Source of the DNA: Fusobacterium ulcerans ATCC 49185
GTDB lineage: Bacteria > Fusobacteriota > Fusobacteriia > Fusobacteriales > Fusobacteriaceae
Assembly: GCF_900683735.1 (NCBI RefSeq)
Contig: NZ_LR215979.1
Coordinates: 1-64,000 of the forward strand
DNA: 64,000 nucleotides
Reading direction: 5' to 3'
Position 1 is the first letter of the stretch. The number at the start of each line of letters is the position of its first letter. A program made the position numbers and the translations under genes. Below are positions 33,504-42,123 of this stretch, piece by piece. Under the pieces are notes generated by a model that worked only from the letters and a program-made list of their open reading frames with translations, had not been told where the DNA came from and searched no databases.

Positions 33504-34451
33504 ATGATAAAGAATATTTCAGTGATAGGTGCTGGAACAATGGGGCATGGAATAGCAGAAGTTTTTGCTCTGCATGGATATAATGTAAGTTTATACGAAA
33601 CTAATGCAGAAATAAGAGAAAATGCAAAGAAAGTTATAGAAGATGAACTTTTATTTTTACTGGAAAATGATTTTATAAAAAAAGATGATATTCAAAAAAC
33701 ATTAAAAAATATAGAGATGTTTTCTGATTTAAAAGAAGCAGTAAAAGATGCTGATTATGTAATAGAAGCAGTTCCAGAAAGAATTGAATTAAAACAGGTA
33801 TTGTTTAAACAGTTAGATGAATACTGCAAAAAAGGAGCAATCTTTGCAAGTAATACATCAAGTTTGAAATTAAATGAGATGAGCCAAGATATAAGTGAGG
33901 ACAGAAAGAAAAGGATAATGGTATGCCACTGGTATAATCCAGCTCATTTAATGCCTATTGCAGAACTGTCATTTTTTGGAAATATGCCTGAAGAAATATA
34001 TAAAGAAGTGGAAAAACTTTATTATAATTCTGGAAAACAGACTGTAAAGATTTTAAAGGATGTACCTGGATTAGTTGCTAACCGTATACAACAGGCAATA
34101 GCCAGAGAAGTATTTTCATTGATAGAGATGGGAGTAGCAGAGCCAGAGGATATTGATAAGGCATTGAAATTTGGACCAGCATTCAGATATGCAACATCTG
34201 GTCAATTGGAAATAGCTGATATAGGAGGATTAGATATTTGGTGTACTGTGGGAGATAATTTGTTGAGTGTTATGGATAATAGAAAAGAAGCAAATCCATT
34301 ATTGAGGAAAAAGGTGCTTGAAAATAAATTGGGAATGAAATCAGGAGAAGGTTTTTTCAAATATCCTAAAGAAAAAATAAATGATATTAAAAATAAATTC
34401 AATAAAAAATTGATTATACAGCTGAAAACATCAAAAAACTATGAAGAATAA
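33504..34451 (+). CDS. 3-hydroxyacyl-CoA dehydrogenase family, probable beta-hydroxy-acid dehydrogenase
   Basis: A 315-residue NAD-dependent dehydrogenase. The Rossmann start is SVIGAGTMGHGIAEVFALHG; DYVIEAVPE and the catalytic His in VCHWYNPAHLMPIAEL follow, then the C-terminal helical domain with PGLVANRIQQAIAREVFSL. The start is 2 bases after kce. In carnitine degradation a related enzyme oxidises the free hydroxy acid whose keto product goes to a BKACE enzyme; the pairing here suggests the same logic. Ordinary 3-hydroxybutyryl-CoA dehydrogenase activity is the alternative. Confidence 0.85.
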   Translation: MIKNISVIGAGTMGHGIAEVFALHGYNVSLYETNAEIRENAKKVIEDELLFLLENDFIKKDDIQKTLKNIEMFSDLKEAVKDADYVIEAVPERIELKQVLFKQLDEYCKKGAIFASNTSSLKLNEMSQDISEDRKKRIMVCHWYNPAHLMPIAELSFFGNMPEEIYKEVEKLYYNSGKQTVKILKDVPGLVANRIQQAIAREVFSLIEMGVAEPEDIDKALKFGPAFRYATSGQLEIADIGGLDIWCTVGDNLLSVMDNRKEANPLLRKKVLENKLGMKSGEGFFKYPKEKINDIKNKFNKKLIIQLKTSKNYEE

Positions 34452-34468
34452 AATTAGGGGGATAAGAT

Positions 34469-35839
34469 ATGGAAAATTCTAAATCAGCAAATAAAGGAAC
34501 GTTTTTGTGGAGATTGAGTAAAAAATTTCAATTTGCAGCTGATAAATTGATTCCTGACTCATTTGTATTTTGTTTGATACTTACTTTTATAGTTTTTGTT
34601 TTAGGAATAATTTTTACAAAGACTGGTCCTGTAAAGATGGTTATACACTGGTATAATGGATTGTGGACTCAAATGACTTTTGCATTCCAGATGGCATTTA
34701 TGGTAGTCACATGTGCTGTGTGTGCAAAATCCAAGCAGGTGAAAAAAGTATTGAGATGGATTGCAAGTGTACCAAAAACACCAATGGGAGCTATGATACT
34801 TTTGATGGGATTTGGATATGTTTCTAGTTTTGTTAATTGGGCTTTTTGTACAGTGGTTACTCCTATTTTAGCTATGCAGCTTTCAAAACAGATAAAAGGA
34901 CTGCATTTTCCTATGATGATTGCAGCAGGATATTCCACTATGATTTTAGGGCAGTGCTTAGGACCAAGTGCATCTGTTTATGCTCTTGTTGCAACAAAGG
35001 GGCATTTTCTTGAAAATGAGATAGGGATATTGACACAGGCAGATACTGTATATAACAGTGTAAATGTGGCTTTATTTGTAATCATGGCAGTATTTACTGT
35101 GTTGTTAAGTATTTTTACAGTTCCTCCAAAAGAAGAGATTGTAGAATTTAAAACTGCTTTAGATGATGAAGAAATTAATGAAGAAATAGAAGAAAATGAA
35201 ACAGTTGCTGATAAATTAAATGGCAGCAGAATAATAATGTATCTTATAGGAATATCTGGAATCTTAGTTTTAGGAAATACATTTATAACAAAAGGGTTTC
35301 TAGGAGCTTTAAGTGTAAACTTTATTATATTTCTGTTTATTACATTAAATTGTTTTCTGTATAATACTCCGAGAAAATTTGTTGAAGCATATAAAGAAAA
35401 TATGTTTTTAACTACTGAGATAATAATTCAGTTTCCATTTTATGGAGGAATAGCAGGAATGATGATGGACTCAGGATTTGGAGCTGTTGTAGTTGCAGCA
35501 ATCATAAATGTTGCTAATGCTTCTACTATGCCGGTTTGGGCATATATATCAGCGTCTGTAACAAACTTATTTATTCCTTCCCAAGGAGGGCAGTGGATAG
35601 TTCAAGGTCCATTATTAGTAGATGCTGCAAAGCAGGTAGATGCTAATATGCTATATGTAATAAATGCTTTTGTATATGGAGATGAGGCAACTAATTTACT
35701 ACAGCCTCTATATGTTATTCCTGCATTGTCTGTTGTGGGAATGAAACTAAAGGATGTATGGGGGTTCATGGCATTTATTTGGGTATTCTGGTTAGTAATT
35801 ACAACAATTGGACTTTATGTAATACCTATGTTAGTATAA
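34469..35839 (+). CDS. AtoE-family short-chain carboxylate transporter
   Basis: A 456-residue inner-membrane protein with about ten to twelve hydrophobic segments, matching the AtoE/TIGR00366 family: KKFQFAADKLIPDSFVFCLI at the start, then FVNWAFCTVVTPILA and a late LFIPSQGGQWIVQGPLL, which is diagnostic. AtoE is the predicted importer of acetoacetate/short-chain fatty acids in E. coli. As the last gene of the kce operon it probably brings in the acid that the two enzymes use. Confidence 0.92.
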   Translation: MENSKSANKGTFLWRLSKKFQFAADKLIPDSFVFCLILTFIVFVLGIIFTKTGPVKMVIHWYNGLWTQMTFAFQMAFMVVTCAVCAKSKQVKKVLRWIASVPKTPMGAMILLMGFGYVSSFVNWAFCTVVTPILAMQLSKQIKGLHFPMMIAAGYSTMILGQCLGPSASVYALVATKGHFLENEIGILTQADTVYNSVNVALFVIMAVFTVLLSIFTVPPKEEIVEFKTALDDEEINEEIEENETVADKLNGSRIIMYLIGISGILVLGNTFITKGFLGALSVNFIIFLFITLNCFLYNTPRKFVEAYKENMFLTTEIIIQFPFYGGIAGMMMDSGFGAVVVAAIINVANASTMPVWAYISASVTNLFIPSQGGQWIVQGPLLVDAAKQVDANMLYVINAFVYGDEATNLLQPLYVIPALSVVGMKLKDVWGFMAFIWVFWLVITTIGLYVIPMLV

Positions 35840-35864
35840 ATAAGTTGAATAAAAAGTAAATATG

Positions 35865-35909
35865 AAGCAGTTTTCTTTTCGATTAATTTTAAAGGAAACT
35901 GCTTTTTAT
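35865..35909 (+). terminator. Intrinsic terminator of the kce operon
   Basis: AAGCAGTTTTCTTT (35865-35878) pairs with AAAGGAAACTGCTT (35891-35904), followed by TTTAT. Confidence 0.88.
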
Positions 35910-36054
35910 ATTTATTTCCTTTGGGGAATAATGAAAATGTGTTAGAATAAGGCTATTAAATGTGAAACAAAAGGAGTAAGTTTTTTATTTAAATTTTTAG
36001 CTAGATTAATTATTTATAAAAATTAATGATTACTTAAGAAAGGAAGATGGTAGA

Positions 36055-37548
36055 TTGAATATTTATACTGAGAAATTTAAAGAAGCTTTCTCTTCTATAT
36101 TACCAATTACAATTATTGTGATAATATTAAATTTTACGCTGACACCTCTAGGGGTACCCTTGATTATTAGATTTATAATTGGGGCGATTTTAATAATTAT
36201 TGGACTTTCAGTGTTTTTGATAGGAGTAGATATTGCTATTACACCTCTGGGGAGTCAGGTGGGAGCCACTCTTGCAAAATCAAATAAAATGTGGATTGTA
36301 GTTGTTGGGGGGCTGATTGTAGGATTTTTTATCTCAATTGCTGAACCAGGATTGATTATTTTGGCTGATCAGGTGGATATAGTGACATCTGGGCAGATAT
36401 CAAGCTTGAGTATACTAAGCATTGTATCAATAGGACTGGCACTTATGTTGGCAATGGGGTTTGTTAGAATAGTAACAAATACACCTTTATATAAAGTTCT
36501 TACTGTACTATATATTTTAGTATTCATATTGGCATTGTTTACCCCAATAGAATTTTTAACAATTGCTTTTGATGCTTCTGGAGCAACTACAGGGATTTTA
36601 GCTGTACCTTTTATTCTAGCATTAGCACTAGGTGTATCTACAATGAAAAAAGACAGTAAGGCTTCAGAAATGGATAGTTTCGGACTGGTAGCAATAGCAT
36701 CAGTAGGAGCAATAATGTCAGTTATGATACTGAGTATTTTTTCAGGGACTAGAGATTTTACAGCAAAGCTGGAATTTAATATAACTGAATCAAAATCTAT
36801 ACTTGAACCTTTTATAGAAAATATACCAACTCTATTTAAAGAAGGATTTTTAACTATTTTACCTCTCCTCATTATATTTCTTTTTTTCCAAAAGGTATAT
36901 TTTAAAATGAGCAACAGAAATGTTGCAAAGATGGTAAAAGGATTTATTTATGCTTTTATTGGATTATTTTTGTTTCTTGTAGGAGTTAATACAGGATTTA
37001 TGGATGTTGGAGGAATTATAGGATACACTCTGGCATCTTATGATAACAAATCATATATAGTTGTTATAGCTTTTATTCTTGGATTTGTAACAATTCTGGC
37101 AGAACCAGCAGTATATGTTCTTACTTATCAAATTGAAAATGTAACCAGCGGATATGTAAAAAGAAAAGCTATTTTACTTGCTCTGTCAATAGGAGTAGGA
37201 GCTGCTGTAGCATTATCAATGATAAGAATTATTGTACCAGGAATACAGCTGTGGCATTATCTTCTCCCAGGGTATATTATAAGTCTTTCTATGATGTATT
37301 TTATTCCTAAATTGTTTGTGGGAATCGCCTTTGATGCGGGAGGGGTAGCCACTGGACCAATGACTACAACTTTTATTCTGGCTTTTACACAGGGGGCAGC
37401 TGAAGCAATAGAGGGAGCGAATATACTCACTGATGGCTTTGGAATGATTGCTACAGTAGCTATGACGCCAATAATAACACTACAGATACTAGGTTTCATT
37501 TTTGGAATGAACTTAAAAAAGGGGGAAAATCTGAAAAATGCAGAGTGA
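36055..37548 (+). CDS. DUF1538 membrane protein, internally duplicated
   Basis: A 497-residue protein with about twelve or more membrane segments. Two homologous halves are plain: AEPGLIILADQVDIVTSG (residue 97 on) matches AEPAVYVLTYQIENVTSG (348 on), and AFDASGATTGILAVPFILAL (171 on) matches AFDAGGVATGPMTTTFILAF (425 on). This is the DUF1538 family, generally thought to be transporters but with no settled substrate. It starts at TTG after AAGGAAG and overlaps a PII-like gene by 11 bases, which suggests that its activity is controlled by that protein. Confidence 0.88.
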   Translation: MNIYTEKFKEAFSSILPITIIVIILNFTLTPLGVPLIIRFIIGAILIIIGLSVFLIGVDIAITPLGSQVGATLAKSNKMWIVVVGGLIVGFFISIAEPGLIILADQVDIVTSGQISSLSILSIVSIGLALMLAMGFVRIVTNTPLYKVLTVLYILVFILALFTPIEFLTIAFDASGATTGILAVPFILALALGVSTMKKDSKASEMDSFGLVAIASVGAIMSVMILSIFSGTRDFTAKLEFNITESKSILEPFIENIPTLFKEGFLTILPLLIIFLFFQKVYFKMSNRNVAKMVKGFIYAFIGLFLFLVGVNTGFMDVGGIIGYTLASYDNKSYIVVIAFILGFVTILAEPAVYVLTYQIENVTSGYVKRKAILLALSIGVGAAVALSMIRIIVPGIQLWHYLLPGYIISLSMMYFIPKLFVGIAFDAGGVATGPMTTTFILAFTQGAAEAIEGANILTDGFGMIATVAMTPIITLQILGFIFGMNLKKGENLKNAE

Positions 37549-38209
37549 TTTTATAGATATAGAACTTGAATTGATGTATATAATAGTTAATTATGGACTA
37601 GGAAGCAAAATAATTAAATATGCAAAGAAGTTTGGGATTACAGGAAGTACAATTTGTCTAGGAAAAGGGACGATAAGAAATTCATTTTTGGAATTTCTTG
37701 CAATTAATGAATCTAGAAAAGAGATTATATTAATGGTAGGAGAAAGGAAGATACTTTATTCAACAATGGAAGAGCTGAATAAAAAGTTTTCTTTTGATAA
37801 ACCCAATAAGGGAGTTGCATTTACTGTTCCTGTAAAAGAAGCAATAGGAGCTAGAGGGCTGAAAGAAGTTAATTATAATCCAGAAGAAAGTAGAGGTGTA
37901 GAAAAATCTATGTATAATCTTATAATTGTCATAGTTGAAAAAGGTAATGGGGAACATGTGGTTGAGGCTGCAAATAAGGCAGGTTCAAGAGGAGCTACAA
38001 TTATCAATGGAAGAGGATCAGGAATACAGGAAACAAGCAAACTTTTTGCTATGGATATAGAGCCTGAAAAAGAGATTGTAATGATTATTTCTCAGAGTTC
38101 TCTCACTGAAAAAATTGTTTCTTCAGTAAGGGAAGATTTAAAGATAGATGAACCTGGAAGAGGGGTTATTTTTGTTCAGGAAGTTAATAAAGCATGTGGA
38201 CTGTATTAA
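37538..38209 (+). CDS. Tandem PII-like signalling protein
   Basis: A 223-residue soluble protein built of two PII-type ferredoxin-fold domains (about 12-105 and 122-222). Domain 2 keeps the PII-like pattern AANKAGSRGATIINGRGSG, and GRGVIFVQEVNKACGL ends it; domain 1 has the corresponding KKFGITGSTICLGKGTI and NKGVAFTVPVKEAIG. Normal PII proteins are about 112 residues and trimeric; here the fusion must assemble otherwise. The start overlaps the DUF1538 gene. PII proteins bind nucleotides and regulate transporters such as AmtB, so a gating role is likely. Confidence 0.86.
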   Translation: MQSDFIDIELELMYIIVNYGLGSKIIKYAKKFGITGSTICLGKGTIRNSFLEFLAINESRKEIILMVGERKILYSTMEELNKKFSFDKPNKGVAFTVPVKEAIGARGLKEVNYNPEESRGVEKSMYNLIIVIVEKGNGEHVVEAANKAGSRGATIINGRGSGIQETSKLFAMDIEPEKEIVMIISQSSLTEKIVSSVREDLKIDEPGRGVIFVQEVNKACGLY

Positions 38210-38230
38210 GATTTATTTAGATTAAAAAAA

Positions 38231-38256
38231 TGAGGCTGGTCAAAAGATCAGCCTCA
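38231..38256. terminator. Terminator shared by the PII-like gene and the glycine-zipper gene
   Basis: TGAGGCTG (38231-38238) pairs with CAGCCTCA (38249-38256); GTC/GAT extends the stem to 11 bp. On the minus strand it runs into seven T, so it mainly ends the gene at 38263. Confidence 0.85.
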
Positions 38257-38262
38257 AATGCT

Positions 38263-38457
38263 TTATTTAGTTTTTTCAGATATAATGGCACCAGAAGCAG
38301 CACCAACACCTGCACCTACAAGAGTACCAGTATTACCACCAATTATATGACCAGCTACAGCACCAACTGCTGCACCAGTAGCTATATGCTTTTCAGTACG
38401 AGTACATCCTGCAAATACAATGGCTAATACAGCTGCTATAAAAATAGTTTTTTTCAT
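38263..38457 (-). CDS. Small glycine-zipper lipoprotein
   Basis: A 64-residue protein. A lipobox (FAGC, Cys18) ends the signal peptide. The mature part is one glycine zipper: GAAVGAVAGHIIGGNTGTLV followed by GAGVGAASGAI, like OsmB and SlyB-type outer membrane lipoproteins. AGGAGGG precedes the ATG. It has its own terminator. Envelope-stress or membrane-packing role is inferred from the family. Confidence 0.82.
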   Translation of the reverse strand: MKKTIFIAAVLAIVFAGCTRTEKHIATGAAVGAVAGHIIGGNTGTLVGAGVGAASGAIISEKTK

Positions 38458-38533
38458 TTTTATCCCTCCTTTTTGTAATGAAAATTAATTATTCTTCCCA
38501 TTAAGAGATATACAAAAAAATCACATTTATCCT

Positions 38534-38845
38534 TTATAATTTAATAATAACATATTTTTTACCTTTATAGGTAATATTTTCTTGAACTTTTTTATTTATT
38601 TTTTCAAATTTTCTATGAGTATATTTTCTAGCATGTTTTGGAGGATAATCCTCAAAAGTTCTGGATGCCATAAGGGCAATAGTAAGATCTAGTTCGGCTT
38701 TATCAGGAGTTACAAGATAATCTTCTCCTGCAAAAGAGAAAAGTATACCTGGATACATATGGTCGCTTTTTATTGATTTAAAATTAAAAGTTTTTCCTGT
38801 TTGATTTACAAGAAACTGTCCAAGTGCATTTATTCTATCTATCAT
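38534..38845 (-). CDS. Hypothetical protein, coupled to a flavin reductase
   Basis: A 103-residue protein of mixed charge, basic at the C-terminus (KHARKYTHRKFEKINKKVQE). No signal peptide, membrane segment or known motif. Its ATG directly follows the stop of the flavin reductase gene (TAAATG), so the two are made together. No function can be assigned. Confidence 0.7.
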   Translation of the reverse strand: MIDRINALGQFLVNQTGKTFNFKSIKSDHMYPGILFSFAGEDYLVTPDKAELDLTIALMASRTFEDYPPKHARKYTHRKFEKINKKVQENITYKGKKYVIIKL

Positions 38846-39505
38846 TTATTTTTTCACCTTCTTTTTTCCTGTTTGATTTTTTTTATTTTTCACTGATGGA
38901 ACACCAGTTTTTTTAGCAGCAGCTTTTTTTTCAATAGTTTTCTTTTTAGCAACAGAATATCCAAAACTTCCAATAGGTTCTTTAGATATTGGGAAGTATT
39001 CTCCATGAGAATAGCTTATAAGATTTGCCCATTCAAAGTGAATCTTTTCATTTTCATCAAGTAGTTTTGAATCTATATGAGAGCAAAGGACCTCTGCAAG
39101 AAAAAGATCATGTGTACCTAAAGGAATTATATCTTTTACTCTGCACTCTATATTTACAGGACATTCGTCAATATATGAACTTTTTACTTCCTTACCTTTC
39201 ATCAGAGTGAATTTCATTTCTTCTATTTTATTATTTGTTCTTCCAGAACGGACACCACAGTAGTCAGTTTCTCTAGTGAGCTTTCTAGTAGGAAGATTTA
39301 CAGTAAATTCCATAGTTTCTTTTATATATTCATATGAGAGTCTTTCAGGTCTGATAGATATGGAAAGCATAGGAGGCTTTGTGCAGATAGTTCCAGTCCA
39401 TGCCACTGTAAAAACATTTTCTTTACCTTCAGAATTTCTGCTGGTAATGAGGACTACTGGAACAGGATTCAGCACAACACTGCCCTTAAATAGGTTTTTT
39501 TTCAT
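38846..39505 (-). CDS. Flavin reductase family protein with a lysine-rich tail
   Basis: A 219-residue split-barrel flavoprotein: NPVPVVLITSRNSEGKENVF, then MLSISIRPERLSYEYIKETM and FTVNLPTRKLTRETDYCG, the flavin reductase-like pattern of DIM6/NTAB. It probably reduces FMN or uses it in electron transfer. The last 35 residues are low-complexity and strongly basic (VAKKKTIEKKAAAKK and NQTGKKKVKK), which is not part of the family fold and may bind nucleic acid or membranes. Second gene of the unit is 38534-38845. Confidence 0.86.
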   Translation of the reverse strand: MKKNLFKGSVVLNPVPVVLITSRNSEGKENVFTVAWTGTICTKPPMLSISIRPERLSYEYIKETMEFTVNLPTRKLTRETDYCGVRSGRTNNKIEEMKFTLMKGKEVKSSYIDECPVNIECRVKDIIPLGTHDLFLAEVLCSHIDSKLLDENEKIHFEWANLISYSHGEYFPISKEPIGSFGYSVAKKKTIEKKAAAKKTGVPSVKNKKNQTGKKKVKK

Positions 39506-39591
39506 AATATATCCTTTCTTTATTTATTTCATTTTTAGAAAATTATAACATTTTTTCACGAATGGTACAAATAATAAAATAAGGATTGTTG

Positions 39592-39620
39592 TTGCTTATA
39601 AAAAAACCATATGATATACT
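39592..39620 (+). promoter_or_regulatory. Promoter of minCDE
   Basis: TTGCTT (39592-39597), 17-nt spacer, TATACT (39615-39620), 35 bases before minC. Confidence 0.7.
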
Positions 39621-39654
39621 AAGATTATAAAGTTGAGTGAAAAAGGTGAAACTT

Positions 39655-40317
39655 ATGAATAATTATGTTATTTTAAAAGGGAAAAAAGACAGATTAGTGA
39701 TACACTTAAATTCAGAAGTAGATTTTTTGACTCTTAGAGACAGCTTAGTCGAAAAAGTAAGAGAAGCTAGGAATTTTATTGGAAATGTTCAGTTAGCTAT
39801 TGAATTTAGTAATAGAATATTATCAGAATTAGAGGAAAATGTACTAATTGACCTAATAAAATTAAATAGTGATATTAATATCACTTATGTATTTTCTGAA
39901 AGTGGACCTGAAAAAAAAGACAAGATAAAATTTTTCAAAGCTGTGACAGAAGAAGGACCTACAAAATTTTTTAAAGGAACCTTGAGATCTGGGAGTAAGC
40001 TGGAATATGATGGAAATATAGTAATATTAGGAGATGTGAATCCAGGAGCATTAGTTAGAGCCAGAGGGAATGTAATTGTTCTTGGGTATTTGAATGGTAC
40101 TATTTATGCTGGACTAGATGAAGATTCAGATGCTTTTATAGGTGCTAATTTTATGAATCCTATCCAGATGGTAATCGGTGCAGTTACTGCAAAGCCTATG
40201 CAAAAAGAGATTCTTGATACCAACAAGATAGACAGAAAAGGCGGATTCAAAATAGCTTACATCAGAAACAATGAAATATTTATCGAAGATTTTAGTACAC
40301 GTTCATTTTGTGAATAA
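39655..40317 (+). CDS. minC: Septum site-determining protein MinC
   Basis: A 220-residue inhibitor of FtsZ polymerisation. The N-terminal domain covers about residues 1-95 and the C-terminal beta-helix carries GTLRSGSKLEYDGNIVILGD, then NPGALVRARGNVIVLGYLNG, the MinC signature. The ATG at 39655 after AAAGGTG is favoured over a GTG at 39637 with no ribosome-binding site. First gene of minCDE, which places the division site at mid-cell. Confidence 0.95.
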   Translation: MNNYVILKGKKDRLVIHLNSEVDFLTLRDSLVEKVREARNFIGNVQLAIEFSNRILSELEENVLIDLIKLNSDINITYVFSESGPEKKDKIKFFKAVTEEGPTKFFKGTLRSGSKLEYDGNIVILGDVNPGALVRARGNVIVLGYLNGTIYAGLDEDSDAFIGANFMNPIQMVIGAVTAKPMQKEILDTNKIDRKGGFKIAYIRNNEIFIEDFSTRSFCE

Positions 40318-40346
40318 CCAAAAATTTATGTTGGGAGTGGATTAAG

Positions 40347-41138
40347 ATGGCAAAGGTGTTTGTAGTTACATCAGGAAAAGGAGGAGTAGGAAAAACAACT
40401 ACTACTGCTAACCTTGGAGCTGGATTGGCTCTTAAAGGCAATAAAGTACTTTTAATAGATACTGATATTGGGTTAAGAAATCTTGATGTTGTAATAGGAC
40501 TTGAAAATAGAATAGTATATGATCTGGTTGATGTTATAGAAGGAAGATGTAGAATAGCACAGGCTCTTATCAAAGATAAAAGATGTTCTAATCTATGCCT
40601 TCTGCCAGCTGCACAGATCAGAGATAAAAATGATATAAATGGCGATCAGATGAAAACTCTGATAGAGGCTTTAAGAAAAGATTTTGATTATATAATAATA
40701 GACTGCCCTGCTGGGATAGAACAGGGATTTAAGAATGCAATAGCAGCAGCAGATGAAGCTATTGTAGTAACAACTCCAGAGATATCTGCTACTAGGGATG
40801 CTGACAGAATAATCGGATTGCTGGAAGCTAATGATATAAGAAATCCAAAACTTATAATAAACCGTATAAAAATGGATATGGTAAGAGCTGGGAACATGCT
40901 TGGAGTAGAAGATATATTGGATATTCTTGCAATACCTCTTCTTGGAGTTATACCAGATGATGAAAATATAGTTATATCAACAAACAAAGGAGAGCCTTTG
41001 GTATATAAAGGTGAATCTTTGGCAGCAGAAGCATACAGAAATGTTGTATTAAGGATGACAGGAAAAGACGTTCCATTCCTTGATCTAGATGTGAAACATG
41101 GATTCTTTGATAAACTAAAAATGGTTTTTGGAAAGTAG
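40347..41138 (+). CDS. minD: Septum site-determining ATPase MinD
   Basis: A 263-residue ParA/MinD-type ATPase with a deviant Walker A, VTSGKGGVGKTTTTANLGAG, plus VLLIDTDIGLRNLD and DYIIIDCPAGIE. The C-terminal membrane-targeting helix is present (GFFDKLKMVFGK). It recruits MinC to the membrane and is displaced by MinE, encoded 7 bases downstream. Confidence 0.98.
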   Translation: MAKVFVVTSGKGGVGKTTTTANLGAGLALKGNKVLLIDTDIGLRNLDVVIGLENRIVYDLVDVIEGRCRIAQALIKDKRCSNLCLLPAAQIRDKNDINGDQMKTLIEALRKDFDYIIIDCPAGIEQGFKNAIAAADEAIVVTTPEISATRDADRIIGLLEANDIRNPKLIINRIKMDMVRAGNMLGVEDILDILAIPLLGVIPDDENIVISTNKGEPLVYKGESLAAEAYRNVVLRMTGKDVPFLDLDVKHGFFDKLKMVFGK

Positions 41139-41145
41139 GTGTGTT

Positions 41146-41415
41146 ATGGGAATTTTTGATTTTTTTAAAAAGAATGATAATCAATCTAAGAATATTGCCA
41201 AGGACAGACTGAAATTAGTTCTGATTCATGACAGAGCAATGCTTCCTTCTGGTGTTCTTGAAGATATGAAAGATGACATAATAGCTGCAATATCTAAATA
41301 TGTAGATATTGATAGAAACAGCTTGAATATAGAAGTAGCTCAAAGTCCTGAAAATAAAAGAAGAACAACTTTGATAGCTAATATACCATTGATAATTAAA
41401 AAAGAAGAAGAATAA
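41146..41415 (+). CDS. minE: Cell division topological specificity factor MinE
   Basis: An 89-residue protein: N-terminal membrane-binding helix MGIFDFFKKND, the anti-MinCD region AKDRLKLVLIHDRAMLPSG and the C-terminal dimer domain. The ATG at 41146 is used; the frame is open upstream to 41128 but that lies in the end of minD. It drives MinD oscillation or gradient. Confidence 0.96.
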   Translation: MGIFDFFKKNDNQSKNIAKDRLKLVLIHDRAMLPSGVLEDMKDDIIAAISKYVDIDRNSLNIEVAQSPENKRRTTLIANIPLIIKKEEE

Positions 41416-41427
41416 AATAAAAATAAA

Positions 41428-41465
41428 AGGGTTGTCTGAAATTTTTTAGACAGCCCTCTTTTTTT
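41428..41465. terminator. Terminator of minCDE, shared with the convergent marR gene
   Basis: AGGGTTGTCT (41428-41437) pairs with AGACAGCCCT (41448-41457), with one G-T pair, followed by a T-run. Confidence 0.88.
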
Positions 41466-42021
41466 ATTTATTATTTTTTAAAAGTTTTTCATTTCTGAAT
41501 TTATTCACTTTTATAAAAAAATTAAATATAGTTTTAAGTTCAGCATCAGTAAAGTTGTCTTCAAGAAACATTTCTATCTCATTTTCTTTTTTTAGAAATT
41601 CTTTGTAAATATTTAAGTATATTTTCATTCCTGATTTTGTCAGGGAAAAGAATATTTCTTTCTTGTTAGGAGGTATTTGAAAAGTTTCTATAAGCTCATA
41701 AGAGTGCAGTTTTTTTACAACCTTGCTGGTATATCCTTTGCTACTTTTCATTTTCTTAGACAGTTGAGTAATATTTATATTTTCGTTAGAACCAATATAA
41801 TAAATAAAATTATAATCAGATATATTGAGATCAAGTGTTGTAGATATTTCCAATGATTCATCTTCTTTTTCAGCTAGATACTGAAATTCTTTCATGCTCA
41901 GATATATTTCAGGAATAAAACTATTTCTAGGTTCTCTGGAAAGAAAATCTTTGTAAAATTCTCTGCTGTCCTCTATTAAATTAAAAAATTTTCTTACAAC
42001 TTTATTAGAAATTTTAATCAC
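41464..42021 (-). CDS. MarR-family transcriptional regulator
   Basis: A 185-residue winged-helix protein. The DNA-binding part is NINITQLSKKMKSSKGYTSK followed by VVKKLHSYELIETFQIPPNKKEIFFSLT. It starts at GTG with only a weak AAAAGG next to it; no better start was found. Two palindromes GTTTC-N4-GAAAC (42040 and 42124) lie upstream. The first covers its own predicted start, so it is probably autoregulated. The PTS gene is divergent and a possible target. Confidence 0.88.
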   Translation of the reverse strand: MIKISNKVVRKFFNLIEDSREFYKDFLSREPRNSFIPEIYLSMKEFQYLAEKEDESLEISTTLDLNISDYNFIYYIGSNENINITQLSKKMKSSKGYTSKVVKKLHSYELIETFQIPPNKKEIFFSLTKSGMKIYLNIYKEFLKKENEIEMFLEDNFTDAELKTIFNFFIKVNKFRNEKLLKNNK

Positions 42022-42039
42022 CCTTTTCGAAAAAAGATA

Positions 42040-42053
42040 GTTTCATTAGAAAC
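42040..42053. promoter_or_regulatory. MarR operator candidate 1
   Basis: GTTTC-ATTA-GAAAC, a perfect palindrome directly downstream of the marR -10 element (42054-42059), covering the start of transcription. Confidence 0.65.
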
Positions 42054-42082
42054 ATTATACAATTTAAAACCTTATTTTACAA
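42054..42082 (-). promoter_or_regulatory. Promoter of marR
   Basis: Minus strand TTGTAA (42082-42077), 17-nt spacer, TATAAT (42059-42054). Confidence 0.65.
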
Positions 42083-42123
42083 GGAAACTTAAGAAAAAAA
42101 GCTGAGGTGATTGAAAACAGGAA

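Noticed and set aside
36369-36914. 181-codon open frame on the minus strand inside the DUF1538 gene
   Set aside because: It is antisense to a clear membrane protein gene, has no ribosome-binding site and its composition mirrors the coding strand.
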